Assembly (NCBI RefSeq): GCF_014205835.1
Contig: NZ_JACHCQ010000002.1
Span: 62,001 to 126,000 of the forward strand
DNA: 64,000 nucleotides
Direction of reading: 5' to 3'
Source: Pedobacter sp. AK013
Lineage (GTDB): Bacteria > Bacteroidota > Bacteroidia > Sphingobacteriales > Sphingobacteriaceae
This document shows positions 55,851 through 64,000 of this stretch, in pieces. Under the pieces are notes generated by a model. The model made no database searches. It saw nothing but the letters and a program-made list of their open reading frames with translations, and was not told the origin of the DNA. The position numbers and the translations under genes were made by a program. Numbering within the stretch: position 1 is the first letter of the stretch; every line of letters begins with the position of its first letter.

Positions 55851-57141
55851 CGCTGAAGATAATCTGAAAATGACGGTAATTGGCCTTGGCTACGTTGGCT
55901 TACCGTTGGCAGTAGAATTTGCGAAAAAATACAAGGTATTTGGCTTTGATATTAACCAGAGCAGGATAGCAGAATTAAAAGCCGGATACGACAACACATT
56001 GGAAGTTAATGAATCTGAATTGAATGAGGTTTTAACATTCGAATGCACAACTTTAAAAGGCCTGTACTGTACCAATGAAATCGAAAAATTACGCAGCTCA
56101 TCGGTTTACATTGTTACAGTACCAACGCCTGTTGATAAAAACAACAGGCCGGATTTAACCCCTTTAATTAAAGCGAGTGCAGTTGTGGCTAAAGTTTTAA
56201 AGAAAGGAGATATAGTGGTTTATGAATCAACTGTATATCCTGGTGTAACTGAAGACGAATGTGTGCCCATTTTAGAAAAAGGATCTGGTTTGGTTTTCAA
56301 TAAAGATTTTTTTGCTGGTTATTCTCCAGAGCGCATTAATCCTGGAGATAAACAACATACCGTTGCCAATATCTTAAAAATCACATCAGGTTCTACTCCT
56401 GAAGCTGCCGAAAAAATAGATGCACTATACCGTTCGGTAATTACTGCAGGAACTTATAAAGCTTCGTCTATTAAAGTGGCCGAAGCAGCTAAAGTGATTG
56501 AAAACGCCCAGCGTGATATCAATATTGCTTTTGTAAACGAATTGGCAATGATTTTTAACCAGATCGGCATCGATACTTCCGAAGTTTTAGCCGCGGCCGG
56601 TACCAAATGGAATTTCCTGAATTTCAAGCCAGGCTTAGTTGGTGGGCATTGTATTGGGGTAGATCCATATTATTTGGCGCAAAAAGCACAGGAAGCTGGT
56701 TATCACCCTGAAATTATTTTAGCCGGACGACGTGTAAACGATGGGATGGGTAAATATGTGGCTGATCAGATCATCAAAAAAATGATCGCTAAAAACATTC
56801 ACATTGTGGGGGCAGAAGTACTGGTGTTAGGTTTTACGTTTAAAGAAAACTGTCCTGACGTGCGAAATACCAAAGTTATTGATATTGTAAGGCGATTGGA
56901 AGAATACAAAGTTAAAGTAACCATTCACGATCCCTGGGCAAATGCCGATCAGGCTAACCGTAACTACGGTATTATCTGCGAAAATGGCTCATCAAAAACT
57001 AGAAAGTACGATGGGATTGTACTGGCAGTAGCACACGAGGCTTTCAATAGTTTAAATATCACAGCATTGCGTAAACCAACATGTGTGGTATACGATATAA
57101 AAGCTGCATTACCACAATCAATAGAAACGGTTCGGTTGTAA
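55843..57141 (+). CDS. Nucleotide-sugar dehydrogenase, WbpO/TviB type
   Basis: 432 aa. Domains are an NAD-binding Rossmann fold ([16 protein letters not shown]), a central dimerisation domain and a C-terminal UDP-sugar-binding domain. The catalytic Cys270 lies in [13 protein letters not shown] and the lysine region in [18 protein letters not shown]. The sequence pattern is closer to the UDP-N-acetylgalactosamine/glucosamine dehydrogenases (WbpO/TviB) than to UDP-glucose dehydrogenase, so a UDP-N-acetyl-hexosaminuronic acid is the likely product. It would supply an acidic sugar for the exopolysaccharide. Confidence 0.9.
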   Translation: MYNAEDNLKMTVIGLGYVGLPLAVEFAKKYKVFGFDINQSRIAELKAGYDNTLEVNESELNEVLTFECTTLKGLYCTNEIEKLRSSSVYIVTVPTPVDKNNRPDLTPLIKASAVVAKVLKKGDIVVYESTVYPGVTEDECVPILEKGSGLVFNKDFFAGYSPERINPGDKQHTVANILKITSGSTPEAAEKIDALYRSVITAGTYKASSIKVAEAAKVIENAQRDINIAFVNELAMIFNQIGIDTSEVLAAAGTKWNFLNFKPGLVGGHCIGVDPYYLAQKAQEAGYHPEIILAGRRVNDGMGKYVADQIIKKMIAKNIHIVGAEVLVLGFTFKENCPDVRNTKVIDIVRRLEEYKVKVTIHDPWANADQANRNYGIICENGSSKTRKYDGIVLAVAHEAFNSLNITALRKPTCVVYDIKAALPQSIETVRL

Positions 57142-57145
57142 GATC

Positions 57146-58588
57146 ATGAGTTTAACATATAAAGCGCGATCGGGCATTATATGGTCGATTGGACAGCAGT
57201 TTAGTGTTAAATTTATAAACCTGTTCGTTACCGTTATATTGGCCCGCTTATTAAGCCCTGCAGAATTTGGCTTAATCGCAATGCTATCTATTTTTATTGC
57301 TGTAGGTAATTCGTTAATGGATAGTGGCTTAACATCGTCACTAATCCGCACAAGGACTGCTGGACAAAAAGATTTTTCAACCATATTTTTCTTTAACCTG
57401 TTTGGGAGCATCATCGTGTATGGTGTTTTGTTCTTTGCAGCACCGCTAATTGCCAGCTTTTACAGACAGCCCTTGCTTACCGATATTGTTAGAGTTTACG
57501 GTTTAACGTTTTTAATCAACGCCTTTTTCAGCATCCAGAGTACTTTATTAACTAAGGAAATGAAATTCAAACTGCAAACGGTCATTCAAATACCTGCAGT
57601 AGTGCTGGGTGGTTGTTTAGGTATTTACCTGGCAAAAAATGGTTACGGAACCTGGAGTTTGGTTTGGATGAGTTTACTGAGTGCAAGTATTTCTACCGCA
57701 TTACATTGGTTTTACTCAGATTGGCGGCCGCGACTGATTTTTAATAAAAAAAGCTTCAGGAAGCACTTTCATTTTGGCTACAAGATGACGCTTTCCGGAC
57801 TGTTGGATACCATTTATCAAAATTTATATACCGTTATTATTGGTCGCTTTTATGCAGCATCCCAATTGGGTTTTTATGCCAGGGCAGATAGTTTAAGTCA
57901 GTTGCCCATTGGGATTATTTCTACAGCCATTAGTAAAGTAACCTATCCCATGTTTTCGAACATCAGCAATGATGATGTAAAGCTCAAAATGGTTTACCGA
58001 AGATTAATGCAACAAGTGTTATTCTGGAATGCACCCATCCTAATTTTTTTAGCACTTATTGCTCAACCTTTAATCTCCTTGCTTTTAACCGATAAATGGC
58101 TGCCTGCTGTGCCTTATTTTCAGATTTTATGTATCGCCGGTATTTTATATCCCTTACACGCATACAACCTGAATATTTTAAAAGTTAAAGGTCATAGCGG
58201 CCAGTTTTTGAAATTGGAAATTTTAAAAAAGGGGCTAAGTGTAATCGGAATTATCTGTGCAATTCCATTTGGCATTATGGGGCTTCTATATTTTCAGCTC
58301 TTCTTTACAGTTTTCGCCTATTATATCAATTCAATATACAGTGGTAAATTAATCAATTATCCACTTAAAGAACAACTTTATGATGTTGTACCTATTTTAA
58401 TGTTATCTAGTCTGTTAGGTGCTTCTTGTTATTATCTTGATGCTTGGTGTTTAGCACATTATCACATCAATAATATTTTGCGCATAGTTGGCATAAGCAT
58501 CATTTATGGCAGTTTTTACCTCGGTATAAGTAGCAGCATCAAACTAGCTGCACTCATTGATTTTAAACAATTAATCCTCAAACAATGA
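57146..58588 (+). CDS. Wzx-like oligosaccharide flippase
   Basis: 480 aa with about 12-14 transmembrane helices. The N-terminal YKARSGIIWSIGQQFSVKF and the long polytopic layout match the polysaccharide-transporter / MOP superfamily, with a C-terminal polysaccharide-synthesis domain. It should move the lipid-linked repeat unit across the inner membrane. The gene is four bases after the dehydrogenase gene, and its end overlaps the aminotransferase start by four bases (ATGA). Confidence 0.92.
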   Translation: MSLTYKARSGIIWSIGQQFSVKFINLFVTVILARLLSPAEFGLIAMLSIFIAVGNSLMDSGLTSSLIRTRTAGQKDFSTIFFFNLFGSIIVYGVLFFAAPLIASFYRQPLLTDIVRVYGLTFLINAFFSIQSTLLTKEMKFKLQTVIQIPAVVLGGCLGIYLAKNGYGTWSLVWMSLLSASISTALHWFYSDWRPRLIFNKKSFRKHFHFGYKMTLSGLLDTIYQNLYTVIIGRFYAASQLGFYARADSLSQLPIGIISTAISKVTYPMFSNISNDDVKLKMVYRRLMQQVLFWNAPILIFLALIAQPLISLLLTDKWLPAVPYFQILCIAGILYPLHAYNLNILKVKGHSGQFLKLEILKKGLSVIGIICAIPFGIMGLLYFQLFFTVFAYYINSIYSGKLINYPLKEQLYDVVPILMLSSLLGASCYYLDAWCLAHYHINNILRIVGISIIYGSFYLGISSSIKLAALIDFKQLILKQ

Positions 58589-59742
58589 TACCTGTAACTA
58601 AACCCTTTTTGCCGAAACAGGCAGATTTTAAAAGCTATGTAAGTAGCATTTGGGCCAGACAGTGGCTCACCAATAATGGTCCCTTAGTAAATGAGCTGGA
58701 GCTAAAGTTACAGCAATATTTAGGTCTGCCACATTTGTTATACGTAACTAATGGTACTATTGCATTACAATTGGCCATACAAGCTTTAGAGGTAAAAGGT
58801 GAAATTATTACCACACCTTTTTCTTTTGTAGCTACCACCAGCAGTATTGTTTGGCAAGGCTGTAAACCAGTTTTTGTTGACATAGATGAAAATACCCTTA
58901 ACATAGATCCCAATAAAATTGAGGCAGCCATTACGCCTAATACCTCGGCAATTTTAGCTACACACGTTTTTGGAAACCCTTGCGATATCGAAGCGATAGA
59001 CCGCATTGCAAAAAAACATAAACTAAAAGTAATTTACGATGCCGCTCATTGTTTTGGTACAAAATATAAAGGTAAATCGATCTTCGCTTATGGCGATGTA
59101 AGCACAACAAGCTTCCATGCCACTAAACTCTTTCATACCATTGAAGGCGGTGCGGTTTTTACCCAGAATCCTGAAATTTTAAAGAGAATGGCGTTGATGC
59201 GTAATTTCGGTTATAGTGGGGTAGATACTTTTTCGGAGATCGGCACCAATGCTAAAAACTCCGAATTTCATGCCGCAATGGGCCTCTGCAATTTAAAACA
59301 TATCGACCAGATTTTAAACAAACGCAAAGAACTATCACTGCATTACGAAATGCGATTGAATAAAATTGAAGCTCAGTTTCAGGTGATCCAGGCCGATACT
59401 GAATTTAATTATGCATACTATCCTGTAATTTTTAAATCGGAAGAAGTTATGCTCGATTGCATGAAGCAGTTAGAACTGGTTCAGGTGTATTGCAGGCGGT
59501 ATTTTTATCCATCGTTATCAGCGTTGCCATACATCGCGAAGATAACTATGCCGATATGCGATTCTATTTCTAAACGCATTATGTGTTTACCGCTTTACCA
59601 CACCTTAACCGGTGCCGATCAGGATCTAGTGGTCAGGATTATTTTAAGAACGCAGAATTACCGCAAAAAACAAGTGGTTAAACTTGCCGATTATGGCACA
59701 TTGGTTAATGGTAGAATTGGCATGGCAGTTAATGGCCATTAA
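58585..59742 (+). CDS. DegT/DnrJ/EryC1-family sugar aminotransferase
   Basis: 385 aa. A PLP enzyme of fold type I. The PLP-lysine is Lys181 in SFHATKLFHTIEGGAV, and the pyridine-nitrogen Asp is Asp152 in IYDAAHCFGTKY. Substrate-binding regions VTNGTIALQLAIQAL and PFSFVATTSSIVW are typical. It aminates a keto-sugar nucleotide, giving an amino-sugar such as a 4-amino-4,6-dideoxy or 3-amino sugar. The exact sugar is unknown. A second family member begins near the right edge, which suggests two amino-sugars or two amination steps. Confidence 0.92.
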   Translation: MIPVTKPFLPKQADFKSYVSSIWARQWLTNNGPLVNELELKLQQYLGLPHLLYVTNGTIALQLAIQALEVKGEIITTPFSFVATTSSIVWQGCKPVFVDIDENTLNIDPNKIEAAITPNTSAILATHVFGNPCDIEAIDRIAKKHKLKVIYDAAHCFGTKYKGKSIFAYGDVSTTSFHATKLFHTIEGGAVFTQNPEILKRMALMRNFGYSGVDTFSEIGTNAKNSEFHAAMGLCNLKHIDQILNKRKELSLHYEMRLNKIEAQFQVIQADTEFNYAYYPVIFKSEEVMLDCMKQLELVQVYCRRYFYPSLSALPYIAKITMPICDSISKRIMCLPLYHTLTGADQDLVVRIILRTQNYRKKQVVKLADYGTLVNGRIGMAVNGH

Positions 59743-59753
59743 TAGCGGCTTCT

Positions 59754-60626
59754 ATGATGAAACAAGACGATACTGATATAATGGTTAGCATTTTTTGCAT
59801 CACTTATAACCACAGTAAATTTATTGCGAAAGCGCTGGACGGATTTCTGATGCAGCAATGTAATTTCAAAACAGAAATTATTATTGGCGATGACTGTTCT
59901 ACAGATGGAACAACAGAGATTATTGATGAATATATTGCAAAACATCCCGGTAAAATTAAACGCTTAATAGCACCTCAGAACATTGGTGCTACTAAAAACG
60001 TTATTCGTGTGGCCTTAGAAACCAGGGGGAAATATGTTGCCACTTGCGATGGTGACGATTATTGGACTGATCCGAACAAGTTGCAAAAACAGGTTGATTT
60101 TTTAGAGAACAATCCTGAATACGTGATGTGCTGCCACTATACCCGCGAAATTAATTTTGATGATACTGAGTTGATTTACATGGATTTTAACCCAATTCCA
60201 TTACAGTATAGCTTTAATGATCTGATTGTGAACAAACAAGCAGAAACCTGTACCGCAACTATTGTTTATCGCAATATAGATCCCATTAAGAATCTTTATA
60301 AAAACGACTGGCTTTTAAAATGTTATGCCTGCGATAAGTTATTAAAACTTTATTGCACTTGGATAACGGGTAAAAAAGTATATGTTTTGCCAGAAGTAAT
60401 GAGCTGCTACAGGCGTCATCCTGGCGGTATCTGGAGCCCTGTATCTTATGTTCCGTTAAAGAAAATGCAACTGAGCGACTTTTATCTCATTATTAGGATT
60501 TTCACTTATACCGGTTTGCAGAAAACCAGGCTTTTGTACTTCTACTTTAAAAAATACTTCTTCTTTGAAGTGAAATATAAAACATTTAGAAACGCTTTTC
60601 AGACTATTAAAACGATTGTAAACTAA
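59754..60626 (+). CDS. Family 2 glycosyltransferase
   Basis: 290 aa, GT-A fold. The N-terminal VSIFCITYNHSKFIAKALDG and the acidic nucleotide-binding EIIIGDDCSTDGT, followed by the DxD-type VATCDGDDYW, are diagnostic. A C-terminal extension rich in aromatic and basic residues (about 240-290) may associate with the membrane. It adds one sugar to the lipid-linked repeat unit. Donor and acceptor are unknown. It starts 11 bases after the aminotransferase gene. Confidence 0.92.
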   Translation: MMKQDDTDIMVSIFCITYNHSKFIAKALDGFLMQQCNFKTEIIIGDDCSTDGTTEIIDEYIAKHPGKIKRLIAPQNIGATKNVIRVALETRGKYVATCDGDDYWTDPNKLQKQVDFLENNPEYVMCCHYTREINFDDTELIYMDFNPIPLQYSFNDLIVNKQAETCTATIVYRNIDPIKNLYKNDWLLKCYACDKLLKLYCTWITGKKVYVLPEVMSCYRRHPGGIWSPVSYVPLKKMQLSDFYLIIRIFTYTGLQKTRLLYFYFKKYFFFEVKYKTFRNAFQTIKTIVN

Positions 60627-60632
60627 TTCGAA

Positions 60633-61727
60633 ATGGCTACTAAATTATGTTTCGTCATCAACAGTTTAGAAGGTGGCGGTGCAGAACGGGTAATTAGTAA
60701 TCTGGCTAACCACTTCAGCGATAAAGATTGTAGTGTTACCATGATTTGTCTAAACACAGCAGGAGTTAGGTATGAAATAAATAAAAAAGTTAATATCATA
60801 AATCTGGTTAAGCGAAAAGATCATCAAAGTCTTTTCAACAGGCTCAGGTATGCTTATTTAACTTTTTATCGGCTCCTTCGTGTACTAAAGAAGGAAAAAC
60901 CAATTTGTACCATCTGTTTTATGACATCTGCCAATGTTTGGGCAGGTTTATGTTGTGTAATTTTAGGCTTACCCTATCTGGTTTCTGAAAGAACAGCACC
61001 AGCGTATACCTTACGTCAATACAATAAATTGCTGCAGTGGATTGTATTCCACATTTATAGAAAATCGAAAGCCATTGTACTGCCTGCATTTGAAATGTTT
61101 AAAGGGTTTAAAAGAATTAAACAGTTCGAAACACTACATAATTTTAGAACCATACATAATCCAATCCATCACTTTTCTCATTCAAACGCAAGCCCTGTTC
61201 ACAGTAAACGATTTATACTCTCTGTTGGCAGGTTATGTCACGAAAAAGGCTTCGACCATCTTATTGAAGCTTACAGAAACCTGGATTTGGCTGATGTGGA
61301 TCTTTTAATCTCAGGAGAAGGGCCCGAAAGGGCAAGTCTCGAACGACAGATCGCCGATTTAAACCTAAAAAATAAAGTCAAGTTGATTGGCTTTAAATCT
61401 AATCTCCAAGACTATTATACACAGGCTGAAGTTTTTGTGCTTTCTTCCAGAAGTGAAGGTTACCCAAATGTACTGGTAGAGGCCATGGGAATGGGATGTG
61501 CTTGTGTTGCAATGGATTGTGAGTTTGGCCCTTCAGAGATTATTAAACACGGAGTTAATGGGTTTCTGGTTGCTAAAGGAGATATAGTAGAACTTTCGTT
61601 ATCTATTAGTAAAATACTTAATAACAAATATTTAAGAAGGAAATTTTCAGAAAAAGCAAAATCGATCAACGAAACAAATTCTATTGAGCGTATTTCGGCC
61701 AACTGGGAGCAACTCATCATGTCATGA
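60633..61727 (+). CDS. Family 4 glycosyltransferase
   Basis: 364 aa, GT-B fold. The N-terminal glycine-rich LEGGGAERVISNLANHF and the C-terminal EX7E-type motif in SSRSEGYPNVLVEAMGMG are diagnostic for retaining family 4 enzymes. Lys and Arg in the nucleotide-binding segment SVGRLCHEKGFDHLIEAY are also visible. It adds another sugar to the repeat unit. Its stop overlaps the next gene's start by four bases (ATGA). Confidence 0.93.
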   Translation: MATKLCFVINSLEGGGAERVISNLANHFSDKDCSVTMICLNTAGVRYEINKKVNIINLVKRKDHQSLFNRLRYAYLTFYRLLRVLKKEKPICTICFMTSANVWAGLCCVILGLPYLVSERTAPAYTLRQYNKLLQWIVFHIYRKSKAIVLPAFEMFKGFKRIKQFETLHNFRTIHNPIHHFSHSNASPVHSKRFILSVGRLCHEKGFDHLIEAYRNLDLADVDLLISGEGPERASLERQIADLNLKNKVKLIGFKSNLQDYYTQAEVFVLSSRSEGYPNVLVEAMGMGCACVAMDCEFGPSEIIKHGVNGFLVAKGDIVELSLSISKILNNKYLRRKFSEKAKSINETNSIERISANWEQLIMS

Positions 61728-62941
61728 TTAAAAAAATAATGTTTCTCTTTTTGTTGTTTGCCTACGTTTACGTAACAACATTCAACATCTTCATGACTGG
61801 GGTTTTTAGGATTCCGGCACCAATGGTTTTCCTGGCACCGTTAATCTATTTCTTCCGAACAGAAGAAACTGGCTTTCTTTATGGCAAAGAGTTATTTGTT
61901 TTCTTTATCGCTGCCCTGTTTTTTTATCTTATAGGCCAGTCAGATGTTACCGGTTTTTTTGCACTATTAATTGTTGCGGGTTGTTTTGCCTTGTTATTCA
62001 ATTACGTTATCGGTACCAATTTAAAGCGAATGAACATCGCAGTCGGGTTTTTCTTTGGTGTATTGCTGCTTTCTGGAATCATCATGTTTATCGATCACCA
62101 GTATAATATGGCAGCCATCCGTTCGCTTTTAGTGCAGGAAGATGTATTGCAGGCGCCAGCTGGTATTTCGACCACTATTTTTACTTTCGGCTACCAAATG
62201 GCTGCTTTAACACCGTTTCTAGTTATTAATGCCATACTGTTTAAAAGAAGCTGGCTAATTAACCTGCTCTTATTCGGCTTAGCGCTTTCTCTTATCTTCT
62301 TTGGTATGCAACGGTCGGTTTTAGTAGCTTTTGCAGTTGTAACGGGGTTATTTTTCTTAAGCTATTATAAAGCTAGGTCAATTTTAATATTCGCTGTGTT
62401 TTGTGCTATCTTTTTTATTGCACAAAGTTCAATTGAACAATTTTCTGAAGGTAAGAAGCAGCAGAATATTTTAAATAAAAGTGCCGAAAATGCGAGGGGT
62501 AAAGAAGAGCGTGGCGATTTGATGGGAGAGAACATCCAAATTATAACCGATTATCCTTTTGGGTTATTGTTTTATGGAAAAACCTGGAACGATGTAGTTC
62601 AGCACAACTTTGTTTACAAAAAAGGGCCTGTTGTAATTACTTCCCATAATGCTTATTTAATGTTCATTACTTATTTAGGGCCTTTGCTGGGTTTTATTTT
62701 ACTCATTTTATTATATCGAAAAGTAGGGAAGATTATTTTTTATGCCTTTCTGCATATCAAAGATAAGAAAAATGCACTCCTGGTCTGTTTAAGCTGTTCT
62801 TTTCTGGCCATATCCATCAATTCATTTTTCCATAACGAGTGGCTTCTGGCTACAAGTGGCCCTACATTGTTCCTCTATTTTGCCATTTTACAACTCTCTA
62901 AAATCAAAATGGAAGACTCCATTCTGCTTCAATACAATTAG
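61724..62941 (+). CDS. Wzy-like polysaccharide polymerase (membrane)
   Basis: 405 aa with about 10-11 transmembrane helices and one larger extracytoplasmic loop (about 240-305) containing EQFSEGKKQQNILNKSA. No Pfam-style motif is fully conserved in such proteins. The identification rests on topology, the loop, the SHNAYLMFITYLGPLLGF segment (typical of O-antigen ligase/polymerase proteins) and the setting among glycosyltransferases and a flippase. It probably joins repeat units in the periplasm. It could alternatively be a ligase. Confidence 0.75.
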   Translation: MIKKIMFLFLLFAYVYVTTFNIFMTGVFRIPAPMVFLAPLIYFFRTEETGFLYGKELFVFFIAALFFYLIGQSDVTGFFALLIVAGCFALLFNYVIGTNLKRMNIAVGFFFGVLLLSGIIMFIDHQYNMAAIRSLLVQEDVLQAPAGISTTIFTFGYQMAALTPFLVINAILFKRSWLINLLLFGLALSLIFFGMQRSVLVAFAVVTGLFFLSYYKARSILIFAVFCAIFFIAQSSIEQFSEGKKQQNILNKSAENARGKEERGDLMGENIQIITDYPFGLLFYGKTWNDVVQHNFVYKKGPVVITSHNAYLMFITYLGPLLGFILLILLYRKVGKIIFYAFLHIKDKKNALLVCLSCSFLAISINSFFHNEWLLATSGPTLFLYFAILQLSKIKMEDSILLQYN

Positions 62942-62998
62942 CCGTTCGGGTTATCCTAACTATGCAGATTTTAAATTACCATAATTAAATTAACGAAC

Positions 62999-64000
62999 AT
63001 GAACATTCCATTTTCACCGCCGTTTATCGATCAATCTGTGATCGATGAGGTATTAGATACCCTAAACAATAAATGGATTACAACGGGTCCTAAAGTGAAA
63101 GCCCTAGAGCAAGAAATTAAAAGTATCACCGGAACAAATGAAGTGGTATGTGTTAATTCCTGGACATCCGGAGCTGTTTTAATGTTAAAGTGGTTTGGTG
63201 TTAAAGCCGGTGATGAAGTTATTATCCCAGCGTATACTTATAGTGCTACAGCTTTAGCCGTTCTTCATTGTGGGGCTACACCGGTTATGGTTGATATATT
63301 GGATGATTTTAACATCGATCCGGATAAAGTAAAGGCGGCAATTACTACTAAAACAAAAGCCATAATTGCAGTAGATATTGCAGGCTGGCCATGCGATTAT
63401 ACAGCTTTGGAAGAACTGATTACAAACCATAAAGTACAGAAAAAATTTAGGTGCGAATCAGAAAAACAATCCCTGTTAAAAAGAATCCTGTTAATTTCAG
63501 ATGCGGCCCATTCAATCGGTAGTTTATTTCATGATAAACCGGCCGCTCAAAAATGTGATGTAACTATATTTTCTTTTCATGCGGTTAAAAATATAACCAC
63601 AGCAGAAGGTGGCGCCATATGTTTAAATCTTCCATATCCATTTAATTCAGAGGCAGAATACCACTATTTAAAGATGTATACACTTAATGGACAAAATAAA
63701 GATGCACTTTCTAAATCGCGAGGTGGAGGCTGGCGCTACGATATTTTATTCGAGGGACTAAAGATCAATATGCCCGATATCTGTGCAGCTATTGGTCTTG
63801 CACAGATCAGAAAATATAACCAAGAACTTTTGCCGCAACGAAAAAAAATTGCCCAACGTTATTGTGATGGTTTTCAGGACGAAGATTGGTTTATCGCTCC
63901 ACCACTGGTAAGTACACAAAGAGAATCATGCTACCATCTTTTTCCAATGCGCGTTAAGGGGCTTACAGAAGAACAAAGGGATCAGGTTATTGATGACCTT
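62999..64000 (+). CDS. DegT/DnrJ/EryC1-family aminotransferase, 3' end cut
   Basis: Partial: 334 codons run to the window edge without a stop. Fold type I PLP enzyme with Asp168 in LISDAAHSIG and Lys197 in SFHAVKNITTAEGGAI. The substrate loop PAYTYSATALAVLHCGATPV is clear. An extra charged segment (about 140-160) distinguishes it from the 58585 gene product. It would aminate a second keto-sugar, or the same pathway intermediate with other stereochemistry. It starts 57 bases after the polymerase gene. Confidence 0.9.
   Translation, partial: MNIPFSPPFIDQSVIDEVLDTLNNKWITTGPKVKALEQEIKSITGTNEVVCVNSWTSGAVLMLKWFGVKAGDEVIIPAYTYSATALAVLHCGATPVMVDILDDFNIDPDKVKAAITTKTKAIIAVDIAGWPCDYTALEELITNHKVQKKFRCESEKQSLLKRILLISDAAHSIGSLFHDKPAAQKCDVTIFSFHAVKNITTAEGGAICLNLPYPFNSEAEYHYLKMYTLNGQNKDALSKSRGGGWRYDILFEGLKINMPDICAAIGLAQIRKYNQELLPQRKKIAQRYCDGFQDEDWFIAPPLVSTQRESCYHLFPMRVKGLTEEQRDQVIDDL

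Overview
The window looks like chromosomal DNA of a Bacteroidota bacterium, most likely Sphingobacteriaceae and Pedobacter-like. This is judged from AT-rich sequence, -7 boxes of the TAnnTTTG type with few Shine-Dalgarno sites, signal peptides ending in AQ, and families typical of the phylum (DUF3857, GLPGLI, UpxY, UMF1-type transporter, DUF2975/YozG pair). No rRNA, tRNA, CRISPR array, phage or insertion-sequence transposase was seen. The genus is an inference from gene content.

Layout. 0.3-4.3 kb: a tiny membrane protein and two abutting DUF3857 proteins, one with an apparently intact transglutaminase-like site and one without. 4.5-9.4 kb: a DEDDh exonuclease, a secreted M1 peptidase, a PIN toxin/antitoxin pair, QueG and a small tail-anchored protein. 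9.5-18.6 kb: mostly housekeeping genes (GNAT-nitrilase fusion, ruvB, hydroxyacyl-CoA dehydrogenase, pdxH, YqgE, DUF2975/YozG pair, purK-purE, BaiN-like flavoprotein). 18.9-33.9 kb: an unknown secreted protein, a large radical SAM protein, a TolB-propeller/amidohydrolase, RecQ, a UMF1 transporter, a LutA-like protein, a GLPGLI-family protein and an acyltransferase with a coupled lipoprotein. 34-37.1 kb: the thrS-infC-rpmI-rplT translation operon. 37.2-45 kb: YegP, a lipoprotein metalloprotease with a discoidin-like domain behind two LacI-type palindromes, a CBS-DUF294/exonuclease pair and an active/inactive M16 peptidase pair. 45-50 kb: a glycerol locus (glpF, glpK, glpD and a divergent DeoR-type regulator) and a lone receiver protein.

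50.5 kb to the right edge is an exopolysaccharide/capsule locus. It holds a NeuD-like acetyltransferase (divergent), a Wza-like export lipoprotein, a Wzc-like tyrosine kinase, a UpxY antiterminator, a nucleotide-sugar dehydrogenase, a flippase, two DegT-type aminotransferases (the second cut by the window end), GT2 and GT4 glycosyltransferases and a Wzy-like polymerase. Together these describe Wzx/Wzy-dependent synthesis of a polymer probably containing an amino sugar and a uronic-acid-type sugar. Export is by Wza/Wzc and elongation of the long transcript is probably assisted by UpxY. Two near-identical 29-nt repeats, each a perfect or near-perfect hairpin, sit in the leader of the UpxY gene and are the most interesting unexplained regulatory signal here.

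The intergenic spaces carry several families of palindromic interspersed repeats: CTGAA hairpins, a ~95-bp composite element present twice in inverse orientation, a TTTCGAGCGAAGTGCAACG hairpin present twice, and a 252-bp element with 13-bp terminal inverted repeats. Most lie at gene 3' ends. One repeat-like segment appears to lie in frame inside the radical SAM gene.
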